DNA of 64,000 nucleotides from NCBI RefSeq assembly GCF_041380235.1, contig NZ_JBGIYY010000015.1, positions 50,286-114,285 on the forward strand, read 5' to 3'. Below are positions 45,423 to 55,534 of this stretch, one piece after another. Origin of the DNA: Glaciecola sp041380235 (lineage in GTDB: Bacteria > Pseudomonadota > Gammaproteobacteria > Enterobacterales > Alteromonadaceae). The position numbers and the translations under genes were made by a program. The notes below the pieces were generated by a model. That model searched no databases and was not told where the DNA came from. It saw only the letters and a list, made by a program, of their open reading frames with translations. Each line of letters begins with the position of its first letter. Position 1 is the first letter of the stretch.

Positions 45423-45595
45423 ACTTAATCTCTCTTAAGATACGGTTTAACAAATCACCATACTGTGATGGCGTGATATTTTACACAAATACACCATTAA
45501 AAAAACTCTTACCTAGCAATACTATCGATTTAAATGCATGATCGGTAAATCATTTCATACACTTTTAGTCTGTTTTTTAACGATTTTGGTAACTT

Positions 45596-46216
45596 ATGTC
45601 ATATTTTACAAAAGCAAAATTTCTCACCAGTGCCCCTGACATCGGGCATCTAGAGCCATTTGACGGCATCGAAATCGCATTCGCCGGACGATCGAACGCT
45701 GGGAAGTCTAGCGCACTGAACAAAATTACTCGACAAAATAGTTTGGCTCGTACGAGTAAAACACCGGGTCGAACTCAGTTAATCAACCTTTTTGAGCTTG
45801 ACGATAAGCGTCGCCTGGTCGATTTACCTGGGTATGGCTATGCAAAAGTCCCTATCGCAATGAAGCTGAAATGGCAGAAGGCCTTAGGAGAGTATCTGCA
45901 AAAACGAAATTGTCTGAAGGGCTTAGTCGTGCTGATGGACATCAGGCATCCATTGAAAGACCTTGATCAAGATCTGATATTTTGGGCTGTTAGTGCAAAA
46001 ATTCCGGTATTGTTGCTACTAACTAAGGCAGATAAATTAAAAGCAGGTAAGCGTAAGCAGCAGGTGCTGATGGTGCGCGAAGCTTCGCTAGCATTTATGG
46101 GCGATGTAAAAGTGCAGGCTTTTTCATCGTTAACCGGCGTTGGTTTAGGTGAAGCAGAGGGGATTTTATTAGATTGGTTAGGGGTAGAAAAACCTGAACC
46201 CAAAGCTGCGCAGTAA
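45596..46216 (+). CDS. engB: Ribosome assembly GTPase EngB (YihA/YsxC)
   Basis: Essential GTPase in 50S assembly. 206 residues with GRSNAGKSSALN (G1), TPGRTQ (G2), DLPGYGYAKVP (G3) and LTKADKL (G4). Divergent from the cytochrome c4 gene, convergent with polA, as in many gammaproteobacteria. Confidence 0.97.
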   Translation: MSYFTKAKFLTSAPDIGHLEPFDGIEIAFAGRSNAGKSSALNKITRQNSLARTSKTPGRTQLINLFELDDKRRLVDLPGYGYAKVPIAMKLKWQKALGEYLQKRNCLKGLVVLMDIRHPLKDLDQDLIFWAVSAKIPVLLLLTKADKLKAGKRKQQVLMVREASLAFMGDVKVQAFSSLTGVGLGEAEGILLDWLGVEKPEPKAAQ

Positions 46217-46233
46217 AAAAATTCTATCGAGCA

Positions 46234-46264
46234 AAAAAAAGAAAGCCCCGAAAAGATTCGGGGC
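46234..46264 (-). terminator. Intrinsic terminator downstream of polA
   Basis: On the minus strand GCCCCGAA-TCTT-TTCGGGGC (plus arms 46245-46252 and 46257-46264), then TTTCTTTTTTTT. About 105 bases past the polA stop. Confidence 0.9.
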
Positions 46265-46366
46265 AAACCACTTAGGGAGAACAACACATTCGCTATATAT
46301 GAGTGGTCGAAATAAAGTTAGTTCAAATATTTCTTTAAAAAATCTAATTTATTTTTACAGCCTCAG

Positions 46367-49153
46367 TTAGTGCGCCTCATCCCAGTTTTTACCGACCCCA
46401 GCTTCAACTACTAAAGGCACATCAATTTTTACGCAGTCCTGCATGACTTTGCATATTTTTGGCACAAAAGTGTCTAACTTATCTTCGCGAATTTCAAACA
46501 CCAGTTCATCGTGTACTTGCATGATCATAATAATGTCTTTTGTATCCCCTAAACTATCCATCCAAGCCGCCACGTCAATCATCGCTTTTTTAATAATATC
46601 AGCCGCGGTTCCTTGCATCGGCGCATTGATTGCTGCACGCTCAGCGCCTTTGCGTCTAGCGCCATTGCTAGCGTTGATTTCAGGCAAATATAGGCGACGT
46701 CCAAAGACGGTTGATACATAGCCAGTTTGTTTGGCTCCTTCGCGAGTCGATTCCATATATTTAAGGACACCTGGGTAACGCTCAAAGTAAGTATCCATAT
46801 ACATCTGTGCGTCGTGTCTTGAGATATTTAACTGCTTGGATAAGCCAAAGGCACTCATACCGTAGATCAGACCAAAGTTAATGGCTTTTGCACTACGCCG
46901 GTGTTCGGTGGTGACCTCGTTAAGTGGCACCGAAAATACTTCAGAAGCGGTTGCACTATGAATATCTTTACCTTCGCTAAAGGCTTTTAGTAAGCCTTCG
47001 TCTTTGCTTAAATGCGCCATGATCCGTAGTTCAATTTGAGAATAATCTGCAGCCACCATTTTAAAACCCGGTTGCGGTATAAAAGCTTGGCGAACTTGAC
47101 GACCCTCTACAGTTCGAATTGGAATGTTCTGCAAATTCGGATCGCTCGAAGATAGCCTGCCTGTTGCAGCAATAGCCTGATGATATGAAGTATGGACACG
47201 ATTGGTGCGGTGATGAATCATCTTTGGTAGCTTGTCGGTGTAGGTGTTCTTAAGTTTGGATAAACCCCGATACTGCATAATAAGGGCCGGCAGTTCGTAT
47301 TCGGCAGCTAATTCTTGCAGCACATCTTCAGAGGTTGACGGCGCGCCTTTAGGGGTTTTCTTCACGACGGGCAAAGACATTTTTTCGAATAAGACGTGCT
47401 GAAGTTGCTTGGTAGACCCTAAATTAAAGGGTTCGCCGGCAAGCTCATGGACTTGTGCCTCAAGCTCTATGATCCGCTTGGCTAAGTCTTGGCTTTGTTG
47501 CGCAAGCATTTGTGAATCAATAAGCACACCGGTTTGTTCCATTTTTGCCAGTATAGAAGATAAGGGCACTTCTATCTCGTTTAACACGCTACTTAAGCCT
47601 TGTTGCGCGCTGAGCAGGACGTTTAGTGCTTCGTAAAGACGTAAAGTAACGTCAGCGTCTTCTGCCGCATAGCGACTGGCAATTTCCAGTTCTAGTTGAT
47701 TGAAAGTGAGTTGTTTTACACCTTTACCGGCTATTTCTTCAAAGCCGATGCATTTATGACCTAAATATTTTAACGCCAAACTATCCATGTTGTGCTTTGT
47801 CGCCACGCTGTTTAAGACATAAGAAGCGAGCATCGTGTCGGACAATATGCCGTTTAACTGTATATCGTAATTGGCTAAAACATTTTTATCATACTTAATG
47901 TGCTGACCAATCTTTTTTTGGTCGTCAGCTTCAAGCAATGGCTTTAATTCTGCTAACACCCAGTCGCGGTCAAGCTGCTCTGGTGCTCCAGGGTAATCAT
48001 GGGCAACAGGGATGTAATAAGCATCATTTGGTGCCAATGCGAAACTAATGCCCACGAGTTCGGCCTGCATGTAATCGAGGCTGGTAGTTTCGGTATCTAC
48101 GGCATAGTATACCGCCTGCTCTAGTTTTGCTTTCAGGGATGCAAAGGCGCCTTGATCAAGCACTGTAATATAAGCGTCGATATCAAAGTTGGCGCTTGCA
48201 ACGGTGCTTATTTCAGGTGTTGATGTGTCGGGCGCACTGTTGTTTTCGAGAGCTTCTGCATAGTTGCTTGCGCCGTCACTGACTTCGCTCAGCCACTTTT
48301 TAAATTCGAGCTCTGCAAATAAGGTTTTTAACTGGGCCTTATCCATTTCACCCATTTGCAAACTTGTTGGCACATATTCAAGTTTGAGGTCGCAGGCAAT
48401 GGTAGCGAGTTCGTATGACAGCATGGCTTGTTCTTTATACTCGGCCATTTTACTGGCCATTGTTTTCGCTCCCCGAAAATCTAAATCGGCGATTTTGTCT
48501 AGGTTTTCATAGATAGCGTGGACTCCTCCGATGCCGTTTAACATGGCAACAGCACTTTTATCGCCAACACCCGGCACGCCGGGGATGTTGTCGACTTTAT
48601 CGCCTTTTAATGCAAGAAAATCGATGATCAGTTCAGCCGGGACACCAAATTTTTCGACGACGCCGTCCAAGTCCATCGTGGTGCGGGTCATCGTATTGAT
48701 GAGCGTCACATGCTCACTGACTAACTGTGCCATGTCTTTGTCGCCGGTGCTGATGACGCATTCGATGCCTTGTTCGGTAGCCTGTTTTGCAAGTGTGCCA
48801 ATGACATCATCGGCTTCTACGCCCGGCTCGACTATGATCGGGAAACCCATGGCCTTCACGATAGTATGCAGTGGCTCTATTTGACCGCGAAGCTCATCGG
48901 GCATTGGCGGGCGGTTGGCTTTGTATTGATCATAAATATCGTCGCGAAAGGTCTTTCCTTTGGCATCAAATATCACCGCCATGTGAGTCGGTGCATAATC
49001 TTTTACTAAGCTGCGAAGCATATTTACCACGCCGTAAATGGCACCAGTATCTTGCCCCTTGCTATTGGTGAGAGGAGGCATGCCGTGAAACGCTCTGAAC
49101 AGATATGATGAGCCATCAACAAGAACTAAAGGTGGCGTGTTATGTTTGTGCAT
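46367..49153 (-). CDS. polA: DNA polymerase I
   Basis: Replication repair polymerase that removes RNA primers and fills gaps. 928 residues in three domains: 5'-3' exonuclease (LVDGSSYLFRAFH, GDKVDNIPGVPGVGDKS), 3'-5' exonuclease (YAVDTETTSLDYM, keeping the Asp-Glu catalytic pair), and polymerase (ADYSQIELRIMAHLS, RRSAKAINFGLIYGMS O-helix, QVHDELVFE). All active-site motifs intact. Confidence 0.98.
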   Translation of the reverse strand: MHKHNTPPLVLVDGSSYLFRAFHGMPPLTNSKGQDTGAIYGVVNMLRSLVKDYAPTHMAVIFDAKGKTFRDDIYDQYKANRPPMPDELRGQIEPLHTIVKAMGFPIIVEPGVEADDVIGTLAKQATEQGIECVISTGDKDMAQLVSEHVTLINTMTRTTMDLDGVVEKFGVPAELIIDFLALKGDKVDNIPGVPGVGDKSAVAMLNGIGGVHAIYENLDKIADLDFRGAKTMASKMAEYKEQAMLSYELATIACDLKLEYVPTSLQMGEMDKAQLKTLFAELEFKKWLSEVSDGASNYAEALENNSAPDTSTPEISTVASANFDIDAYITVLDQGAFASLKAKLEQAVYYAVDTETTSLDYMQAELVGISFALAPNDAYYIPVAHDYPGAPEQLDRDWVLAELKPLLEADDQKKIGQHIKYDKNVLANYDIQLNGILSDTMLASYVLNSVATKHNMDSLALKYLGHKCIGFEEIAGKGVKQLTFNQLELEIASRYAAEDADVTLRLYEALNVLLSAQQGLSSVLNEIEVPLSSILAKMEQTGVLIDSQMLAQQSQDLAKRIIELEAQVHELAGEPFNLGSTKQLQHVLFEKMSLPVVKKTPKGAPSTSEDVLQELAAEYELPALIMQYRGLSKLKNTYTDKLPKMIHHRTNRVHTSYHQAIAATGRLSSSDPNLQNIPIRTVEGRQVRQAFIPQPGFKMVAADYSQIELRIMAHLSKDEGLLKAFSEGKDIHSATASEVFSVPLNEVTTEHRRSAKAINFGLIYGMSAFGLSKQLNISRHDAQMYMDTYFERYPGVLKYMESTREGAKQTGYVSTVFGRRLYLPEINASNGARRKGAERAAINAPMQGTAADIIKKAMIDVAAWMDSLGDTKDIIMIMQVHDELVFEIREDKLDTFVPKICKVMQDCVKIDVPLVVEAGVGKNWDEAH

Positions 49154-49615
49154 AATTCGTTTACTCTTTTCTCGTTATCGCCGTAAGGGTTTGAATTTAC
49201 GGGAGTATTTTTATGGTTAATAATTAGTCACTTGTGGATAACTCTGTTAGTAAGTAAAAATAACACAGCAAAAACCTACCTTTTCTCTAAAAGAAAAAGT
49301 ACGCAATAAATTGGTTTAGGAAAACTACGAAGGCGACAGCCGAACATCCTTTACTATTTTTATTTTTTGATACTTCCTGCTATAACAGCAACAAAGAAAT
49401 GCGCTGTAACGAGGTTAAAGTTAGCACAAAAATTTAAGTTGCCAAGTAATAAATTTGCTTAATTTTTTTATCTATGAGGTTCAATAAGTTACAAACTAAA
49501 ATAAATTATTGGCATTGTGTTTGAGTTTTTATTGTTAAAGGCACACAATGCATACAGACAGGTGATATCACCTTTTGAATTAGTAAAGTGACATTTCTAA
49601 CAAGGCAAATCGACA
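49154..49615. other. polA-trkH divergent control region
   Basis: 462 AT-rich bases without a gene. An exact DnaA box TGTGGATAA lies at 49233-49241, about 80 bases before polA. A perfect 14-bp palindrome AGGTGATATCACCT is at 49560-49573, 43 bases before trkH. Confidence 0.55.
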
Positions 49616-51067
49616 TTGCAATACCGCGCCATTATAAGAATTTTGGGCCTGCTCGTAGCGTTATTTAGCGTTACCATGTTACCGCCTGCGCTTATATCTG
49701 TCATCTATCAAGATGGTGGTGGCCTAGCATTCTTGGTTGCGTTTTTTCTGAGTCTGGTGACCGGTTTAATGTTCTGGTACCCCAATAGACGAAACAAAAG
49801 TGACTTAAGAGCAAAAGAAGGTTTTCTGATTGTTGTATTGTTCTGGACGGTACTAGCAACCTTTGGTGCTTTACCTTTTGCACTCCTAGATCAACCACAG
49901 ATGACCATTACCGACGCCATTTTTGAGTCGTTTTCAGGCCTAACCACTACCGGCGCCACGGTTATAGAGGGTATTGAATTTCTGCCCAAAGCGGTACAGT
50001 ATTATCGACAGCAACTGCAATGGTTAGGCGGTATGGGGATCATTGTTCTGGCCGTCGCTGTGCTACCTATCTTAGGGGTGGGCGGTATGCAGCTCTATCG
50101 GGCAGAAACACCTGGGCCAGTAAAAGACTCAAAAATGACGCCACGTATCGCCGATACCGCCAAGCACCTGTGGTACATCTACTTATCCCTGACCATTGCT
50201 TGCTCATTCGCTTATTGGCTCGCTGGTATGAATCTTTTTGATGCGGTTTGCCATGCATTTTCTACCATCGCTATCGGTGGATTTTCAACTTATGACGCCA
50301 GCCTTGGATATTTTAACAGTGTCGCGGTCAATGTGGTTTGCGTAATATTTTTATGGATTGCGGCGCTAAATTTCTCTCTGCATTATTCGGCGGTAAGCGG
50401 TCGAAATATAAAAAATTACTTTAAAGATCCAGAGTGCAAGACCTTCTTTACTATTCAATTTGTGTTAATTACGGTCTGTTTTTTAGTGCTGGTAAATTAT
50501 TCGGTGTACGACTCAGCGGAAATGGCCCTTGATCAAGCGCTTATCCAAGCTGTTTCAATTAGTACTACGGCGGGTTTTGCAACAACCGATTTTTCTTCAT
50601 GGCCAGCGTTTTTGCCAATTTTATTGATATTCTCTAGCTTTATTGGCGGCTGCGCAGGCTCAACTGGCGGCGGTTTGAAAGTGATCAGAGTGCTTTTGCT
50701 GTTTTTGCAAGGCAAACGCGAAGTTGACAGGTTGATTCATCCAAAAGCAGTTTATGCAGTAAAGCTTGGGGATAGGGCGATGCCATCAAGAGTTGTCGAG
50801 GCTGTTTGGGGATTCTTTGCGGCATATGCCATCGTTTTTGTGGTGATCATGATTGGCCTTATCGCCAGTGGACTTGATAATATCACGGCATTTTCAGCCA
50901 CCGCTGCCACACTAAATAACTTAGGCCCCGGTCTTGGTTCAGTAGCAGGTACATATGCTGAAGTGTCTGACAGTGGTAAGTGGCTACTTGTTTCAGCCAT
51001 GCTTTTCGGTCGGCTTGAAGTATTCTCTCTGTTGGTATTATTATCGCCTACATTTTGGCGAAGTTAA
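49616..51067 (+). CDS. trkH: Trk potassium uptake membrane protein TrkH
   Basis: Channel subunit of low-affinity K+ uptake, gated by TrkA and driven by membrane potential. 483 residues with the four M1-P-M2 units: the selectivity-loop segments TTTGATV, TIAIGGFSTYD, STTAGFATTD and ATLNNLGPGLG are visible. Start TTG, giving MQYRAIIRILGLLVALFS, the family N-terminus; AAGG is 12 bases upstream, a weak site. Convergent with trkA. Confidence 0.97.
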   Translation: MQYRAIIRILGLLVALFSVTMLPPALISVIYQDGGGLAFLVAFFLSLVTGLMFWYPNRRNKSDLRAKEGFLIVVLFWTVLATFGALPFALLDQPQMTITDAIFESFSGLTTTGATVIEGIEFLPKAVQYYRQQLQWLGGMGIIVLAVAVLPILGVGGMQLYRAETPGPVKDSKMTPRIADTAKHLWYIYLSLTIACSFAYWLAGMNLFDAVCHAFSTIAIGGFSTYDASLGYFNSVAVNVVCVIFLWIAALNFSLHYSAVSGRNIKNYFKDPECKTFFTIQFVLITVCFLVLVNYSVYDSAEMALDQALIQAVSISTTAGFATTDFSSWPAFLPILLIFSSFIGGCAGSTGGGLKVIRVLLLFLQGKREVDRLIHPKAVYAVKLGDRAMPSRVVEAVWGFFAAYAIVFVVIMIGLIASGLDNITAFSATAATLNNLGPGLGSVAGTYAEVSDSGKWLLVSAMLFGRLEVFSLLVLLSPTFWRS

Positions 51068-51084
51068 GGGCACAAAAGCTCCGT

Positions 51085-52464
51085 TTATCCAAAAAATAGA
51101 GCGCTAGGTTGAAACAGTTTTTCGACGTCCCAAATAAACTTTTTGTCGACTAAGAACAAAATTACATGGTCATTCGCCTGAATAACAGTATCGCTGTGGG
51201 CTATGATGACCTCGTCCTTGCGCACAATCGCTCCGATGGTCGTGCCCGGCGGTAGTTTAATATCTTGTATTTGTTTGCCTACGACTTTCGATGTTGACTC
51301 GTCGCCATGAGCAATTGCTTCAATTGCTTCTGCTGCTCCTCTGCGAAGTGAGTGAACGTTCACTATATCTCCACGCCTTACATGAGTAAGCAGTGCTGAG
51401 ATGGTTGCCTGCTGTGGCGAAAATGCAATATCAATATCTCCGCCTTGTACAAGGTCGACATAAGCGCTGCGCTGGATCAACACCATGGCTTTTTGCGCGC
51501 CCATGCGTTTAGCTAACATTGCTGACATAATATTGGCTTCGTCGTCATTGGTGACGGCGATAAATGCATCTACTTGCTCAACATTTTCTTCAGACAATAA
51601 AGAGGCATCAGATGCGTCACCTTGAAATACAATTGCTTTGTCTAACACGGTAGATAAGTATTGTGCTCGTTCGGCGTTGTACTCAATCAGTTTGACATTA
51701 TGTTTATGTTCAAGTCGTTTGGCCAAGCCAGCGCCTATCAGTCCGCCGCCAGCAATCATAATGCGTTTGTAGCTAGATTCGAGTTTTTGCAGCTCACTCA
51801 TAACCGCGCGGATATGCTTGGTATCAGCAATAAAGAATACTTCATCGTCAGCTTCGATAACGGTCGACCCCAGCGGCCGAATTGGTCGTCCGCGACGATA
51901 TATCGCGGCTACTCGGGTATCTACATTGGGCATGTGCTCTTTCAATGCAGATAGGGCATGACCAACCAATAAACCCCCGTAGTAAGCCTTCACTGCCACC
52001 AAACTAGCCTTTCCGTCAGCAAATTCAACGACCTGCAGTGCACCGGGATAATCAATTAAGCGTTTAATTGCGGTGGTAACCAGTTGTTCAGGCGCAATAA
52101 GGTGGTCTACTGGAATATCTTGATGTTTGTAAAGCTGCTCTTGATAAATAATATATTGTTCTGAGCGTACTCGAGCGATTTTGGTGGGCGTCTTAAATAA
52201 ACTATAGGCGACCTGACAGGCCATCATATTGCTTTCGTCGCTATTGGTTACAGCGATCAGCATGTCGGCATCTTCCGCACCAGCTTTTTTCAAAATGTCG
52301 GGGTGTGAGCCAATGCCGCAAACCACTTGCAGGTCAAGGCGGTTCTGCAAAGCTTCTAATATTGTTAAATCAGAATCGATAACGGTGATTTCGTTTTTTT
52401 CACCAACAAGGTTCTCAGCGAGAGTGCCGCCAACCTGTCCTGCGCCTATGATAATGATTTTCAT
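51085..52464 (-). CDS. trkA: Trk potassium uptake regulator TrkA
   Basis: Cytoplasmic NAD(H)/ATP-binding gate of TrkH. 459 residues in two RCK units, each with a Rossmann motif (GAGQVGGTLAENL near residue 7 and GGGLIGAGLAKRLE near 239) and a TrkA-C lobe. It heads for the left, downstream of rsmB in the def-fmt-rsmB-trkA operon. Confidence 0.97.
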   Translation of the reverse strand: MKIIIIGAGQVGGTLAENLVGEKNEITVIDSDLTILEALQNRLDLQVVCGIGSHPDILKKAGAEDADMLIAVTNSDESNMMACQVAYSLFKTPTKIARVRSEQYIIYQEQLYKHQDIPVDHLIAPEQLVTTAIKRLIDYPGALQVVEFADGKASLVAVKAYYGGLLVGHALSALKEHMPNVDTRVAAIYRRGRPIRPLGSTVIEADDEVFFIADTKHIRAVMSELQKLESSYKRIMIAGGGLIGAGLAKRLEHKHNVKLIEYNAERAQYLSTVLDKAIVFQGDASDASLLSEENVEQVDAFIAVTNDDEANIMSAMLAKRMGAQKAMVLIQRSAYVDLVQGGDIDIAFSPQQATISALLTHVRRGDIVNVHSLRRGAAEAIEAIAHGDESTSKVVGKQIQDIKLPPGTTIGAIVRKDEVIIAHSDTVIQANDHVILFLVDKKFIWDVEKLFQPSALFFG

Positions 52465-52497
52465 CGTGTTGCTCTTTATTATTCCGCTAATCTTAGC

Positions 52498-53859
52498 TTA
52501 CGTTGACTTTAGCAGTCTCGCGTAAAAGAAACCATCCATGTTTTGTTCTCCAGGTAATATTTGCCAGCCCTGTAGGTAGTCTTTGTCACCATGTTCAATG
52601 GGTATAAGTTTCGCCTCAGGATGCGCCGCCAAAAACCTAAGAATTTGCTCGGTATTTTCTTGAGGCAAAATAGAGCATGTCGCATATAGCAACAGGCCCC
52701 CGGGCTTTAACGCTCCCCAAGTAGATTCTAATATTTGCGATTGCAGCTGGGTTAGGACCTCAATGTCTTTCGCTTTACGATGCCACTTTATGTCGGGATG
52801 TCGTCTTATTACGCCGGTGGCTGAGCATGGCGCATCTAACAAAATTTTGTCAAATTGAGGGAGCGTTTTAAAGCTGAGTGGGTTGCTTGCATCGGCGTTG
52901 ATGATCTGTAGTTTGTCGCCTAAACGCTGACTATGTCCAAGGCGTGCTAAGTTTTCGTAAGTGCGGGCGTTTCGCTGCTCAGCGCTATCCATTGCGAAAA
53001 TCGCCTCAAGATCTGGGCAAGCTTCAATAATCGCTGCGGTTTTGCCGCCTGGCGCTGCACATGCGTCTAACACTATGTCATTTGCCTGTAAGTTTAATAA
53101 GCCTGCAGCGTGCTGCGCCGCAAGGTCTTGTACAGAAAACCCACCTTCGTCAAAAAGAGGCAGACCCGTGACATCAGCATATCGCTCTAATTTAACTGCA
53201 AACGGAGGATAGGTTTGATGGGCAATTTGTTGCTCTGTTAGCACTTCGCTATAGTCTAAGAGGCTTATAACAAAAGGATTTACTCGCAACCATAACGGTG
53301 GTTTGTTTTGCATCGCATCGCAAATTGATGTGAGCTGTTCAGGGTATGCAATGACTAGTTGTTTATAGAGCCATTTAGGCAAGTTTGCAATAACGTGTGG
53401 CTCGCTTGATGTCTGTTCAACAAGTTTTTCGCGGTCGAAGTTTCTTAGCACTGCATTGACTAATCCGCTTAACTGCGGCTGCTTCAGTATTTTGCTGGCA
53501 TTTACCGTCTCGGATACAGCTGCATGAGAAGATGTTCGCATGAATGCTTGTTGAAATAAGCCAATCATGATCACGTGCTCAATGATTTTTTGTTGTTTCT
53601 TTAAGGGTGATTTTAATAGATGGCGAAGCCAGCTTTGTAACGTGGGTAGCACTCTTAGGACCCCAAATACGGTTTCTTGCAGCCAGGCTCGGTCTTGAGC
53701 TTTGTGATGACGTTCAAATATCATTGGCATGACTTCTCTTGATGATAATCCGAGTTCCAATATTTGCATGAGCGCCCAGGCCGCATCGGCTCTTAATTGC
53801 GGTGGATGTCTCAATACCAATTTAACTTGAGCAGAAGATTGTAGATTGTGTGAAGGCAT
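52498..53859 (-). CDS. rsmB: 16S rRNA m5C967 methyltransferase RsmB
   Basis: 453 residues: N-terminal NusB-like RNA-binding helices, then a SAM domain with DACAAPGGKTAAII, DAPCSATGVIRRHPDIKWHR and LYATCSILPQEN, giving the two catalytic Cys (in PCS and TCS). One base lies between its start codon and the fmt stop. N-terminus is about 20 residues longer than in E. coli. Confidence 0.97.
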   Translation of the reverse strand: MPSHNLQSSAQVKLVLRHPPQLRADAAWALMQILELGLSSREVMPMIFERHHKAQDRAWLQETVFGVLRVLPTLQSWLRHLLKSPLKKQQKIIEHVIMIGLFQQAFMRTSSHAAVSETVNASKILKQPQLSGLVNAVLRNFDREKLVEQTSSEPHVIANLPKWLYKQLVIAYPEQLTSICDAMQNKPPLWLRVNPFVISLLDYSEVLTEQQIAHQTYPPFAVKLERYADVTGLPLFDEGGFSVQDLAAQHAAGLLNLQANDIVLDACAAPGGKTAAIIEACPDLEAIFAMDSAEQRNARTYENLARLGHSQRLGDKLQIINADASNPLSFKTLPQFDKILLDAPCSATGVIRRHPDIKWHRKAKDIEVLTQLQSQILESTWGALKPGGLLLYATCSILPQENTEQILRFLAAHPEAKLIPIEHGDKDYLQGWQILPGEQNMDGFFYARLLKST

Positions 53860-54786
53860 CTAAAGCTCGCTGCCAGAAACAAATTGATTTGGATTACCGT
53901 TCACGAGTTGATTGATTGCTTGTGCTTTTTTGCCAGGCATTTGCAAACTGGTGATACGTAATATGCCGTCAGTACACGCTACATCTAGGCCTTCTTTGTC
54001 GTATCTAACAATCGTCCCGGCTACTATATTGTGAGCTTGCTCAATTGCCATTGCCTGATGAATTTTGATGTTCTTGTGCTCTGATTCAAACCATGCCATT
54101 GGCCATGGGTTAAATGCTCGTACATTTCGGGCGAGTTGATGACAGCTTAACGACCAGTCGCACTTGGCTTCTTCTTTTGATAGTTTTTTAGCATAAGTTG
54201 CCGCTGCATCGTCTTGTTTGACAGGCCTTAGGGTCTTGATCTTGCTCAAGCATTCTAAAAGTGTTGCTGGACCAAGTGTCGCAAGCCGCTCGTAGAGGTC
54301 TGCAGAAGTTTCCGTATGCAGAATGTCTGTAGATTTCATTAGTAACATCGGGCCGGTGTCTAAACCTTCGTCCATCTGCATAATAGTGACGCCAGTGCTT
54401 TTATCGCCCGCCCAAATCGCTCGCTGAATAGGGGCTGCCCCTCGCCATTTTGGCAAGAGTGAACCGTGTACATTAATGCATCCTAATTGAGGAGTATCTA
54501 ACACTGCTTTTGGAAGTAACAAACCATATGCGACTACCACCATTAGGTCGGCATGATAGTTTTGCAGTTGTCGCAGTGCATCGTCAGATTTTAGGCTTGG
54601 CGGTTGCTCTACAGGAATATCGTGTTTTAGGGCTAATAGTTTCACCGCGCTAGGAGTAAGTTTATTGCCACGCCCAGATGGCCTGTCTGGTTGGGTATAA
54701 ACTGCGATAATATTGTGACCTGCGTGAATCAAAGCCTGCAGATGTGCGGCTGCGAATTCGGGTGTGCCAGCAAAAATTATTTTCAT
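53860..54786 (-). CDS. fmt: Methionyl-tRNA formyltransferase
   Basis: Formylates initiator Met-tRNA with 10-formyl-tetrahydrofolate. 308 residues; the folate-site NVHGSLLPKWRGAAPIQRAI (Asn-His-Asp triad part) and MDEGLDTGPML are clear. Operon def-fmt-rsmB-trkA. Confidence 0.98.
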   Translation of the reverse strand: MKIIFAGTPEFAAAHLQALIHAGHNIIAVYTQPDRPSGRGNKLTPSAVKLLALKHDIPVEQPPSLKSDDALRQLQNYHADLMVVVAYGLLLPKAVLDTPQLGCINVHGSLLPKWRGAAPIQRAIWAGDKSTGVTIMQMDEGLDTGPMLLMKSTDILHTETSADLYERLATLGPATLLECLSKIKTLRPVKQDDAAATYAKKLSKEEAKCDWSLSCHQLARNVRAFNPWPMAWFESEHKNIKIHQAMAIEQAHNIVAGTIVRYDKEGLDVACTDGILRITSLQMPGKKAQAINQLVNGNPNQFVSGSEL

Positions 54787-54810
54787 GCTAGCGCTCCAGT
54801 CATCAGTAGT

Positions 54811-55323
54811 CTAGCTCTCACGAGCGGCCAGGCGGGCTTCTTTTTCAAGTTTTTTGCGGATTCTCTCTCTTTTCATCGCCGATAAATAATCTACAAATAA
54901 TTTACCTTCTAAATGATCAAGTTCATGCTGAATACATATCGCGAGCAAACCGTCTGCTTCAAGTTCAAATGGTTTACCGGTTTTATCCAATGCTTTTACT
55001 ACAATGTGCTCAGCGCGATCAATTTTTGCGTAATTGTTAGGAACCGATAAGCATCCCTCTTCGCTCACCGTTGTGCCATCTTTGTGGGTAATTTCAGGAT
55101 TAATGAATACAAGAGGTTCGTTCTGATCTTCGGATACATCCATCACTACAACTCGCTTGTGCACATTCACTTGGGTTGCGGCAAGACCGATACCTTTTTC
55201 ATCTCGCATCGTCTCAAACATGTCTGCGACGAGGGTTTTAATATCGTTGTTAACTTCCTTAACGGGCTTAGCGACGGTTCGCAAGCGCTCATCTGGAAAG
55301 GTTAGTACTTCTAATACAGCCAT
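54811..55323 (-). CDS. def: Peptide deformylase
   Basis: Removes N-formyl from new proteins. 170 residues with motif 1 GIGLAATQVN, motif 2 EEGCLSVP and motif 3 QHELDHLEGKLFVD; Cys in motif 2 and the two His of HELDH bind the metal. First gene of the leftward operon, 25 bases ahead of fmt. Confidence 0.98.
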   Translation of the reverse strand: MAVLEVLTFPDERLRTVAKPVKEVNNDIKTLVADMFETMRDEKGIGLAATQVNVHKRVVVMDVSEDQNEPLVFINPEITHKDGTTVSEEGCLSVPNNYAKIDRAEHIVVKALDKTGKPFELEADGLLAICIQHELDHLEGKLFVDYLSAMKRERIRKKLEKEARLAARES

Positions 55324-55534
55324 AAAAACTACTCTTTTAGTCAGTATGTTTATTCATACGGATAACGCACAATGCGTGTTTAATTTCATCGAAAACTTCG
55401 TAAGATGCGACGTTACCAGAGATATTATCGCCTCTTAATTACTATTTAAGGTTAATTTTATCAAATTCAAACCGATAACGAATTATACAACAGTCACTTT
55501 ATTAATAAACTGATATTCGTACAGGAATAGAATC

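Noticed and set aside
46217..46366. Spot 42 (spf) RNA
   Set aside because: Position and terminator fit but the conserved Spot 42 5' sequence is not present; kept only as a candidate small RNA finding.
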